Program-made: the position numbers and the translations under genes
Shown: positions 6,500 through 13,503 of the stretch, piece by piece
How positions within the stretch are numbered: position 1 is the first letter of the stretch
Layout: each line of letters opens with the position of its first letter
Assembly (NCBI GenBank): GCA_050329415.1
Contig: JBHJOS010000069.1
Span: forward strand, 1-30,481
Source: JANNOG01 sp050329415
GTDB taxonomy: Bacteria; Actinomycetota; Actinomycetes; Actinomycetales; JBBAYJ01
DNA length: 30,481 nt
Direction of reading: 5' to 3'
The notes under the pieces: generated by a model
The model's database searches: none
Seen by the model: the letters and a program-made list of their open reading frames with translations, nothing else
Told to the model about the DNA's origin: nothing

Positions 6500-7567
6500 G
6501 TGCCGACCCCACCCGAGCTGCCGGACGCGGTGCGCGACGAGTTCGCCGCCGACGGGATCTACCTCGACACCGCCACGATGGGCCTGCCGCCGAGCCGCGG
6601 CATGGCCGCCCTGGAGGTGGCGCTGGCCGACTGGCGGGCCGGCCGCGCCCGCGCGGCGGGGTACGACCAGGCCGTCGCCGCGTCCCGCGCCTCGTTCGCC
6701 GCACTGGTCGGGACAACCGCTGACCGGGTGGCCGTGGGCAGCCACGTCAGCGTCTTCGCCGGGCTCGTCGCTGCGTCGGTGCCGGACCGCGCCGAGGTGG
6801 TGACGGTGGCCGGGGACTTCACCAGCATCGTCTTCCCCCTCCTCGCCCAGGCGGGCCGCGGGGTCGGCGTCCGCGAGGTGCCGCTCGACGAGGTGGCCCG
6901 GGCCGTGACCGATCGCACCGCGCTCGTCGCCGTGTCCGCGGTGCAGTCCGCGGACGGACGGGTCGCCGACGTCGCGGCGATCACGACTGCCGCCCGGGAC
7001 CACGGCGCGCGGGTGCTTCTCGACGTCACCCAGGCCGCCGGCTGGCTCCCGCTCGACCTGGCCGACGTCGACCACGCCGTGTGCGGCGGCTACAAGTGGC
7101 TGCTCGCTCCCCGGGGCACCTGTTTCTTCACGACCACACCCGAGGCCGCGGCACGTCTCGTCCCGCACGCGGCGGGCTGGTACGCCGGGCAGGACCCCTG
7201 GCTCAGCATCTATGGCGGCCCGCTCCGCCTGGCGGACGACGCGCGCCGGTTCGACGTCTCGCCCGCCTGGCACTGCTGGGTCGGCCAGGCGCCGGCCCTG
7301 GAACTGCTGGCGGAGGTCGGCGTCGAGCGGCTGCACGGCCATGCCCTGGGCCTGGCGAACCGGTTCCGGGCCGGGGTGGGCCTGGCATCCGGAGACTCGG
7401 CCATCGTCAGCCTGGCGGCGGCCGCCGCGGCCGGTCCCGCCCTGGCCGCGGCAGGGATCACGGCCAGCGTCCGCGCCGGCCGGCTCCGGCTGTCGTTCCA
7501 CGTCCACAACACCGCCGCGGACGCCGACCGGGCGGCCGAGGTCCTCGCCGGTCTCGTCGGCGAGTGA
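6500..7567 (+). CDS. Class V aminotransferase-like PLP enzyme
   Basis: 355 residues with a type I PLP fold. The segment DHAVCGGYKWLLAPRGTCF contains the Schiff-base lysine (Lys199), and LLDVTQAAGWLPLDL carries the PLP-binding Asp and Gln typical of the class V (cysteine desulfurase/isopenicillin N epimerase) group. The usual C-terminal Arg region is present (LRLSFHVHNT). The active-site cysteine loop of true cysteine desulfurases is not evident, so substrate and reaction are unknown. I chose GTG 6500, which follows CAGGA at about 8 nt and precedes the first family-like residues; ATG 6455 and GTG 6485 lack a ribosome site. rraA follows 22 nt downstream, so the two probably share a transcript. 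Confidence 0.85.
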   Translation: MPTPPELPDAVRDEFAADGIYLDTATMGLPPSRGMAALEVALADWRAGRARAAGYDQAVAASRASFAALVGTTADRVAVGSHVSVFAGLVAASVPDRAEVVTVAGDFTSIVFPLLAQAGRGVGVREVPLDEVARAVTDRTALVAVSAVQSADGRVADVAAITTAARDHGARVLLDVTQAAGWLPLDLADVDHAVCGGYKWLLAPRGTCFFTTTPEAAARLVPHAAGWYAGQDPWLSIYGGPLRLADDARRFDVSPAWHCWVGQAPALELLAEVGVERLHGHALGLANRFRAGVGLASGDSAIVSLAAAAAAGPALAAAGITASVRAGRLRLSFHVHNTAADADRAAEVLAGLVGE

Positions 7568-7589
7568 GTCGGCGAGCCAGGATGGGCGC

Positions 7590-8093
7590 ATGACGGACGG
7601 CCGGGCGACCGCGGACGTGTACGACGAGCTCCACGAGCGGCACGGCACCACGCTGCAGTCCTGCCCCCTGCAGTTCCGCGACCTCGGGGGCCGCCGGCGC
7701 TTCCAGGGTCCGGTCCGCACCGTCCGCTGCCACGAGGACAACGCCCTGCTGAAATCGGTGCTGTCCGGCCCCGGGGACGGGGCGGTGCTCGTCGTCGACG
7801 GCGGGGGCTCGCTGGGCACGGCGCTGGTGGGCGACGTGATCGCCGGGCTCGCGGTCGCGAACGGCTGGGCGGGCCTCGTGATCCACGGCGCGGTCCGGGA
7901 CAGCGTCGCCCTCGGGGGCCTGCCACTCGGGGTCAAGGCGCTCGGCACCAACCCGCGCACGAGCGCGAAGACCGGCGCGGGCGAGGTCGACGTCCCCGTG
8001 GAACTGGGCGGGGTGGTCATGATGCCGGGCGACCGGCTGTGGGCGGACGAGGACGGGGTGCTCGTCCTCAGGGCATCGTCCGCCCCCCGTTGA
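7590..8093 (+). CDS. rraA: RraA-like protein (4-hydroxy-4-methyl-2-oxoglutarate aldolase / RNase E regulator fold)
   Basis: 167 residues, the usual length of short RraA/HMG-aldolase proteins. The metal- and substrate-binding block GDVIAGLAVANGW then GLVIHGAVRD (Arg103, Asp104) is intact. The family contains RraA, which inhibits RNase E in E. coli, and class II aldolases that split 4-hydroxy-4-methyl-2-oxoglutarate and decarboxylate oxaloacetate; the residues needed for the aldolase reaction look present, so an enzyme is as likely as a regulator. The ATG at 7590 has AGGA about 7 nt upstream. Its last 26 nt overlap the remnant of a convergent short-chain dehydrogenase. Confidence 0.9.
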   Translation: MTDGRATADVYDELHERHGTTLQSCPLQFRDLGGRRRFQGPVRTVRCHEDNALLKSVLSGPGDGAVLVVDGGGSLGTALVGDVIAGLAVANGWAGLVIHGAVRDSVALGGLPLGVKALGTNPRTSAKTGAGEVDVPVELGGVVMMPGDRLWADEDGVLVLRASSAPR

Positions 8094-8162
8094 CGGCGAG
8101 ACGCTGCCGGTGACGAAGCCGGCGGCGCCCGACAAGTGGGTCACGGCCCCGGCGACGTCGCC
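8068..8162 (-). pseudogene. Short-chain dehydrogenase, frameshifted C-terminal remnant
   Basis: The reverse strand from 8162 reads GDVAGAVTHLSGAAGFVTGS, the usual C-terminal segment of an SDR enzyme. At 8100 the expected VLAVNGG continues only after a one-base change of frame: LAVNGGRTMP then TGA at 8068–8070. One base has therefore been lost. The rest of the gene (Rossmann fold, YxxxK site) is missing, its place taken by the promoter and start of the kinase gene. The stop lies inside the 3' end of rraA. This is a second gene remnant of the same kind as the aldo/keto reductase fragment. Confidence 0.72.
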
Positions 8163-8225
8163 CGGGGCCGTCGCTGGCCCCGCCCGGTGCGCCGGGGGGC
8201 CCGGCTGACGTACCGTCGCACGCCG

Positions 8226-9752
8226 ATGGCCGAACCCACCGCGGATCTCGTCGCGGGCCGCTTCCGGATGGGCCGCCCGATCGGGGCGGGCGCTCAGGGC
8301 CGGGTCGTCGCCGCGCACGACGAGCTGCTGGACCGGCCCGTGGCGCTCAAGATCCTTCAGTCCGCCGTCCCCGACGCCCACGCCCGGGCGCGCTTCCTGC
8401 GCGAGGCCCGCGCCGCAGCGGCCCTGGTCCACCCGAACATCGTCACGGTGTTCGACATCGGCGCCGTCGACGGTCCGCTCACCGAGGAGGGCACCACCCC
8501 GTACATCGCCATGGAGCTCGTCGACGGGCCGAGCCTGGCCCAGGTGCTCGCCGAGCGGGGACCGCTCGCGGTGACCGACGCCGTGGAGGTGGCCCGCCAG
8601 GTCCTGGCCGGGCTCGGCGCCGCCCATGCCCGCGGCCTGCTGCACCGGGACGTCAAGCCGAGCAACGCCCTGCTGGCCCCGGACGGGACCGTCAAGCTCA
8701 CCGACTTCGGGATCGCCACCTCCACCGCCGACGGAATGACGCTCACGCAGCCCGGCGCGGTCCTCGGCACGGTCGCCTACCTCGCCCCGGAGCGGGTGGC
8801 GGGCCGACCGGCCACGGCAGCGAGCGACCTGTACGCGGTCGGGGTCGTGCTCCACGAGATGCTCACCGGTTCGCCCCCGTTCACGGGCGACACCGCGGTC
8901 GCCGTGGCCCTCGCCCACACCGCCCAGGCTCCCCCCTCCCTGGCCGAACAGCGTCCTGAGGTGGGTGCGGGACTCGACGCGCTGGTCCGACGGGCACTCG
9001 CCAAGGACCCGGCCGGCCGGTTCGCCTCGGCGGCCGAGATGGACGCCGCCCTGGCCGAGGTGGTCACAGGCCCCTCCCTGGGGCGCTCGGCCACCTCGCG
9101 ACCGCGGGCGCCCACGCCGACACCGACCACTGGTCAACCGGTCGACGCACCTCACCGGGGGGACCAGGGATCCACGCGGGCGCTGCCCGTGGCGGGCCAT
9201 CCGAGCGCCGGCGGCACCCCGGCCCGCCGCGGCTGGGTCCGACCCGCAGCCCTGGCCGTCGTGGCGCTGCTCGCGGTCGCCCTGGCCGCGACGCTGGTGG
9301 GCGGCGCGCTCAGCGACCGCCGGGGCGACGACGCGACCGCGGGCGGACTGTCGACCACCCCGGCCCCGCCCTCGCCCGCCCCGGTGACCACCACGCCGAT
9401 CACGCCGCCCGCCGAGCCGCCCCCGACGCCGACCGTGTCCGACCTCGACGCCCTCATCACGGCCCTGGAAGCGGACCCCGACCGGTTCGGCGAACGGGGC
9501 GAGGACCTGCTCGAGCGACTCCTGGACGTCCGCGAGGCCGAGGACGAGGACGTCCCCCGGCTGGCGGCCGAGACGGCGGCCCGGGTGATCCGGTGGACCC
9601 GGCGGGGTGAACTCGACCCGGCGACCGCCGCCGAGGCCGGCCGCGTCCTGGTCGACCTCGGGCGGGACGGGTCGCCCGCCGGGGACGGCGACGACGGGGA
9701 CGGCGACGACGGGGACGGCGAGGACGGGGACGGGGACGGCGAGGACGACTGA
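8226..9752 (+). CDS. PknB-type membrane Ser/Thr protein kinase
   Basis: 508 residues. The N-terminal Hanks-type kinase domain (about 12–275) has a glycine loop (GAGAQGRV, 20–27), ATP lysine K42, catalytic loop HRDVKPSN (140–147, Asp142), DFG at 160–162 and APE at 187–189. A Pro/Thr-rich juxtamembrane linker, one membrane helix (about 339–361) and an extracellular part follow. That part has no PASTA domain; it is a Pro/Thr linker, a charged helical region (about 405–475) and an acidic tail of Gly-Asp repeats. Upstream there is no ribosome site, so the mRNA may be leaderless. It lies directly upstream of the secretion-like operon on the same strand, 285 nt away; a regulatory link is only a guess. 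Confidence 0.92.
   Translation: MAEPTADLVAGRFRMGRPIGAGAQGRVVAAHDELLDRPVALKILQSAVPDAHARARFLREARAAAALVHPNIVTVFDIGAVDGPLTEEGTTPYIAMELVDGPSLAQVLAERGPLAVTDAVEVARQVLAGLGAAHARGLLHRDVKPSNALLAPDGTVKLTDFGIATSTADGMTLTQPGAVLGTVAYLAPERVAGRPATAASDLYAVGVVLHEMLTGSPPFTGDTAVAVALAHTAQAPPSLAEQRPEVGAGLDALVRRALAKDPAGRFASAAEMDAALAEVVTGPSLGRSATSRPRAPTPTPTTGQPVDAPHRGDQGSTRALPVAGHPSAGGTPARRGWVRPAALAVVALLAVALAATLVGGALSDRRGDDATAGGLSTTPAPPSPAPVTTTPITPPAEPPPTPTVSDLDALITALEADPDRFGERGEDLLERLLDVREAEDEDVPRLAAETAARVIRWTRRGELDPATAAEAGRVLVDLGRDGSPAGDGDDGDGDDGDGEDGDGDGEDD
9680..9749 (+). repeat. Coding GAC/GGG repeats, Gly-Asp acidic tail
   Basis: The last 20 or so codons of the kinase gene consist of imperfect 12- to 15-bp repeats of the form GACGGGGACGGC, translating as (GD)GDDGDGDDGDGEDGDGDGEDD. 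Such slippage-prone repeats often vary in length between strains. The tail could bind cations such as calcium, since Asp/Gly runs resemble calcium loops, but no exact repeat-in-toxin or EF-hand motif is present. Confidence 0.75.
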
Positions 9753-9766
9753 GATCCTTGTCTCAG
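9749..9766 (+). terminator. Small stem-loop at the end of the kinase gene
   Basis: CTGAGA (9749–9754), loop TCCTTG, TCTCAG (9761–9766): a perfect 6-bp stem that includes the kinase stop codon. There is no U-tract, so it is at best a weak or Rho-assisted terminator or an mRNA 3' end stabiliser. Confidence 0.35.
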
Positions 9767-10037
9767 GAAGCGGACACACCGACACCCCGGTTCCGCCCGT
9801 TAGGGCTCCCCGCAGGAGGCCCAAAGGGCCAAGAGCAGCGTCGACCCTGATGACGGACAACTACTTAACGTCTTGGGACTTCCACAGACCGTCACCCCGT
9901 CCGTATGGTCGTGAACGTCTGACATCCTGACGACCGCTCCGCAGACCGTCCCCGACGACTCGCTCGACCCATGACCGAACCGCCGGGGGATCCATGGGCA
10001 CCCGGCTCGGATCCCGTGGCGTCGGCCTGGAGGTGCC
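9753..10037 (+). promoter_or_regulatory. Leader region of the secretion-like operon with alternative hairpins
   Basis: This 285-nt interval is less GC-rich than its surroundings and has no gene. GGGCTCC (9803–9809) can pair with GGA-G-GCCC (9815–9822), but GGCCC (9818–9822) can instead pair with GGGCC (9826–9830) across an AAA loop, so the two hairpins exclude each other. Candidate -10 boxes are TAACGT (9866–9871) and TATGGT further down (about 9905), each without a strong -35 box. The first operon gene has a good ribosome site (GGAGG at 10029–10033). Whether the hairpins form an attenuator or simply end the kinase transcript cannot be decided by eye. Confidence 0.4.
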
Positions 10038-10301
10038 ATGATCGCTGACCTGTCCCTCGCTCTCGTGGACGTGTCCGCCAACCCCCTGAACGTCGAGGGC
10101 GTCCGCCAACTCCTGCTCCAGGTGCTCGGGGTCGGCCTCGTGGTCGTCGCCATCATCCTGCTGTTCGGGATCAAGCGGTCCAGCCTCGGCGACGCCCTGG
10201 GCATCCTGGCGATCGTCGTCATCGCGCTCCTCATCGCCGGGATCAGCATCCCGTTGATCACGGGGACGAGCGACGACATCTTCGACTTCCTCTTCAACTG
10301 A
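10038..10301 (+). CDS. Two-helix membrane peptide, VirB2 pilin-like
   Basis: 87 residues. Two hydrophobic helices (about 26–45 and 54–75) flank a short basic-polar loop, GIKRSSLGD, and both ends are polar, with an acidic C-terminus. VirB2/TrbC pilin subunits have this two-helix hairpin with a short positively charged loop, and they usually lie just before VirB3 and VirB4 genes, as here. Unlike classic VirB2 there is no clear cleavable signal peptide. The ATG at 10038 follows GGAGG with 4-nt spacing. It is the first gene of the operon, 8 nt before the next. The VirB2 assignment rests on topology and position, not sequence similarity. Confidence 0.78.
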   Translation: MIADLSLALVDVSANPLNVEGVRQLLLQVLGVGLVVVAIILLFGIKRSSLGDALGILAIVVIALLIAGISIPLITGTSDDIFDFLFN

Positions 10302-10309
10302 GGGCCGGC

Positions 10310-10684
10310 GTGCGCATCACGAACGACGACGCCATCTGGCGCTACCAGCCGCGGCTCGTCGACCTCCGGGGCTGGACGGTCGTCGGGCAGCCGCGCTACG
10401 TCGTCCTGGCCATCTCCGCCGCTGCCGCCGCGCTCTCGGCGCCGCCCCTGCTGCTCACGTTCGGGGGCTGGCCCGGCGGCCTGTACGTCGGCGCCGTGGC
10501 GTTCGTCGCCGGGTACCTCCTGGCTCCACACCTCACGGCCGAACGTCCGCTGCTGGCCTGGATCGCCTATTCCCGCGGCGAACTGCGCGGGGCCGCCCAC
10601 TGGGTCCGCTGCCGGCGCCAGTCCGGCCGGGCCCGGCCGCGTTCCGCCCGGTTCCCGCTCCTGCACCGGGGCCGGCGTCGGTGA
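10310..10684 (+). CDS. VirB3/TcpE-like two-helix membrane protein
   Basis: 124 residues. A short N-terminal polar segment (about 1–28) is followed by two membrane helices (about 29–50 and 55–74), then PHLTAERPLLAWIAYSRGEL and a strongly basic tail (RRQSGRARPRSARFPLLHRGRRR). VirB3 and the TcpE/PrgI-type proteins of conjugation systems share two N-terminal helices followed by a conserved polar segment, and sit next to the VirB4 ATPase. The GTG at 10310 has GAGGG just upstream, overlapping the previous stop. Its stop overlaps the start of the VirB4 gene by 4 nt (GTGA), which indicates coupled translation of a VirB3–VirB4 pair. Confidence 0.78.
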   Translation: MRITNDDAIWRYQPRLVDLRGWTVVGQPRYVVLAISAAAAALSAPPLLLTFGGWPGGLYVGAVAFVAGYLLAPHLTAERPLLAWIAYSRGELRGAAHWVRCRRQSGRARPRSARFPLLHRGRRR

Positions 10685-13503
10685 CCACGACTCCGGGGCG
10701 CCGGTTCCTGCGTGGCTCGCGCCGGCACCCCTGGGCCCGGCACCAGGCGCCGCGGCGGGCGCCGACCGTGGACTACCCGCCCCTGCCGCTCGCCCTGCGC
10801 CGGGTGACCGGGTGCCTCACGGAGACCCGCCACGGGCTCCAGGCCTGGTACCGCCTGGGTCCGCAGCAGTGGTCCTGGCAGGGCGACGAGCGGCGGGAAG
10901 CACTCATCCGCCAGATCGCCGACACCTGGGCCGCCCTCGCCGGGCGCACGATCCACCTCCGGACCGTGCAGCGCCCCTATCCGGTCCACCGGTGGGCGCG
11001 CGCGCTGGCGGACGACACGCCGGCACCGTCGAACCCGGAGGCGTGGGGGGGCCATCTGGTGTCCGTCCAGCGCCATCTCAGGGGGTCGACGTTCGCCGAC
11101 ACCGAGACCTACCTCGGCGTCGACGTCCAGGCGCCGCGCCGGACCGCGAACCGGCTCGAGGCCGACCTGGTCCGCCTCGACACCGTGCTCGCGACACCCG
11201 GACTGGACGCCGTGCGGGCGACCCAGGGCGAGGTCGAGTGGCTGATCCACCGCAGCCTCGGGCTCGGCCTGCCCGAACCCCACACGACGGTGGACGGCAT
11301 GTCGCTCGCGGTGGAGCCCACCGACATCGGACTCTTCACCGGCACCCTCGACATCGACCCGTGCCCGGGCCGGCCGTTCGTGCGCATGGTGGCCCGCCCC
11401 CAGCGCGGCGCCGGAGCCGTCGAGCGCTACCTCACGGTGCTGACCGTCGGGCGGATGGAAGACCTCCAGATCCCCCAGGTGCACCTGCCCTGGATGGCGT
11501 ACGCGGACTCGCTGCCGTTCCCGGTCGAGTGGTCGGCGCGGGTGCGGATCCTCTCCGGCCCGCAGGCCGCGGGCGCCATGCGCTCCCGGATCGACCAGGT
11601 GGTCGACCAGGAGCAGCAGTACACGGTCACGCCCTCGGTCGAGGTGCCCCCCGCCCTGCGCCGGACCGGGGCCCAGGCCCGGGCGACGGCCGACGAGATC
11701 GCCGACGGCGGGGCCCACGCCGTCGCACGCGTCGACGGCCGGTTCCACCTGGCCCTGGTCGCCGCGACCCCGGCGGAGCTGGAGGACCGGGTGAACACCA
11801 CGGTCAACAGGTACCGCGACTACCGCATCGAGCTGCACCGGGACCTCGACCAGTACGGCGCCCACCGGGAGTTCGTCCCCGGTGAGCCCGCGGCCTCGCC
11901 GTCGCATCGCCGGCGCGGCAAGACCGCGTTCCTGGCGGCCGCCCTGCCACACGTCTCGAGCACGGTGGGCACCCGGGACGGCTCCTACATCGGGTACACG
12001 GTCGGCACGTCCCGCAGGGCGGTGGCCTGGAACCTCCACTACGCCATGGAGATCCGGGAGCGGTCCGGCTTCACCCCGGTCATCGGCGGGCTCGGCTGCG
12101 GGAAGTCCGTCGTGGTCGGCGCCCTGGCGTACGACTCGGCCCTGCGCGGGATCAGCACCACGGTGTTCGACCCGTCCGGGCCCCTGGCCCGGCTCACCAG
12201 GATCCCCGAGATCGCCCCGGTGTCGCGTCACATCGACCTGCTCCGGGCACCGGCCGGCACCCTGTCGCCGTACACCGCGATCCCGGAGCCCCGCCGGGAG
12301 CACCTGGTCGACGACGAACGACTGGCCGGGCTGGGCGGCGAGGAGTACGAGCGGATGCTCGACGAGGTCGTCGCCGACGCCCGCCACCTCGCGGCACGCC
12401 GCCGGATGCAGCTCGCCACCGACACCCTGCGGCTGCTGCTGCCGCCCGAGCTGCGGCGCACCCGCGAGGCCGGCCTCATCGTCCGCGGGGCCGTGCGAGC
12501 GGTCGGCGGCGCACACACGGCGTCGCTCGGCAGCGTGCTCGACGTCATCGCCGCCGACGACCGGGACCGCGACCACGAGATCCTCGACGTCCTGCGAGAC
12601 CTCAGCGAGTACCCGGCCGCACGGCTCTTCTTCGACCCGGGATACATGGCGGACCGCGCCCGGCCGGACCCCGGCGACGCCCACGGCAACGGCGGTGCCC
12701 CCGCGCTCCAGGTGCCCGACCCGACCCTGCTGGTCTTCACCCTGGGCGGGCTCACGCTCCCGGACACCGACGCCGACGAGACCAACTGGACCGAGGACGA
12801 ACGGATCAGCGTCCCCCTGCTCAGCCTCGCCGCGACGTACGCGTCGCGGCGGATCTACGCCCGGCGGATGGGCGAGCGCAAGGTCGTCGTCATCGACGAG
12901 GCGCACGCCCTGCGCCGCACACCGGCCGGGCGGGCGCTCGTCGAGCGCTTCGCCCGGGACTCCCGCAAGTGGAACACCCGGGTGCTCGCGGCGTCCCAGA
13001 AGCCGAGCGACCTGCTCAGCCTCGAGGCCGGCGGGCTCATCGACGAGTGCGTCATCGGTGGCATCGACGACCCCCAGGAGGCGCTCGGCGCCCTGCGCCT
13101 GGCCCGCATCCCCACCGACCTGGGGTACGAGCGGGCCGTCGCGACCCTCGCGCTGGGCGGTGCCCGGCCCCAGGCGGGGACCGGGCGCACCGGTGCCCGC
13201 GACTTCATCTTCCGAGACGCCGACGGCTACACCGAGCGCATCCGCTGGGACCTCGGGCACCTGTCGCACGTCCTGAAGGCCCTGGACACCACGGCCGGCG
13301 GGCGGTCCGCCGCGCCCACGACGCCACCCGAGGTGTCCTCACCGATGCCGTCGTACCCGGAACCCGGGCCGGAGCCGGCCGCCCGGGAGCAGGCGCCGGG
13401 GGACGGTGCCGCGCCCCGGGAGCCCGAGCCCGTGCCGGTCCCCGAACCCCGCCGCGACGCGGCCCGACTCGACGGCTGGGGGGACGAGTGGCCCGCCGCC
13501 TGA
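10681..13503 (+). CDS. VirB4-type secretion ATPase
   Basis: 940 residues, close to the usual 800–900 of VirB4/TraC/TcpF. The N-terminal half (about 1–440) is a typical divergent VirB4 N-domain. The ATPase half has Walker A GGLGCGKS (469–476), a FDPSGP motif after the next strand, and Walker B VVVIDEAHAL (from about 735) followed by RDSRKWNTRVLAASQKPSDLL, the conserved VirB4/TraC/HerA-like motif. The last 80 residues are a Pro/Glu/Ala-rich tail. It is the energy-providing core of type IV secretion, here probably docked to the adjacent VirB3- and VirB6-like membrane proteins. A coupling ATPase of the VirD4 class is absent, so this is the only ATPase of the locus. Confidence 0.93.
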   Translation: MTTTPGRRFLRGSRRHPWARHQAPRRAPTVDYPPLPLALRRVTGCLTETRHGLQAWYRLGPQQWSWQGDERREALIRQIADTWAALAGRTIHLRTVQRPYPVHRWARALADDTPAPSNPEAWGGHLVSVQRHLRGSTFADTETYLGVDVQAPRRTANRLEADLVRLDTVLATPGLDAVRATQGEVEWLIHRSLGLGLPEPHTTVDGMSLAVEPTDIGLFTGTLDIDPCPGRPFVRMVARPQRGAGAVERYLTVLTVGRMEDLQIPQVHLPWMAYADSLPFPVEWSARVRILSGPQAAGAMRSRIDQVVDQEQQYTVTPSVEVPPALRRTGAQARATADEIADGGAHAVARVDGRFHLALVAATPAELEDRVNTTVNRYRDYRIELHRDLDQYGAHREFVPGEPAASPSHRRRGKTAFLAAALPHVSSTVGTRDGSYIGYTVGTSRRAVAWNLHYAMEIRERSGFTPVIGGLGCGKSVVVGALAYDSALRGISTTVFDPSGPLARLTRIPEIAPVSRHIDLLRAPAGTLSPYTAIPEPRREHLVDDERLAGLGGEEYERMLDEVVADARHLAARRRMQLATDTLRLLLPPELRRTREAGLIVRGAVRAVGGAHTASLGSVLDVIAADDRDRDHEILDVLRDLSEYPAARLFFDPGYMADRARPDPGDAHGNGGAPALQVPDPTLLVFTLGGLTLPDTDADETNWTEDERISVPLLSLAATYASRRIYARRMGERKVVVIDEAHALRRTPAGRALVERFARDSRKWNTRVLAASQKPSDLLSLEAGGLIDECVIGGIDDPQEALGALRLARIPTDLGYERAVATLALGGARPQAGTGRTGARDFIFRDADGYTERIRWDLGHLSHVLKALDTTAGGRSAAPTTPPEVSSPMPSYPEPGPEPAAREQAPGDGAAPREPEPVPVPEPRRDAARLDGWGDEWPAA

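Noticed and set aside
7458..9860. 800-residue open frame on the minus strand
   Set aside because: It is antisense to the kinase and rraA genes and caused by GC bias; only the segment near 8068–8162 carries a real (SDR) signal, and that is a remnant.
10567..13269. 900-residue open frame on the minus strand
   Set aside because: It lies antisense across the VirB4 gene; the composition is that of a shadow frame (Gly/Arg/Asp/His-rich) with no ribosome site or recognisable motif.
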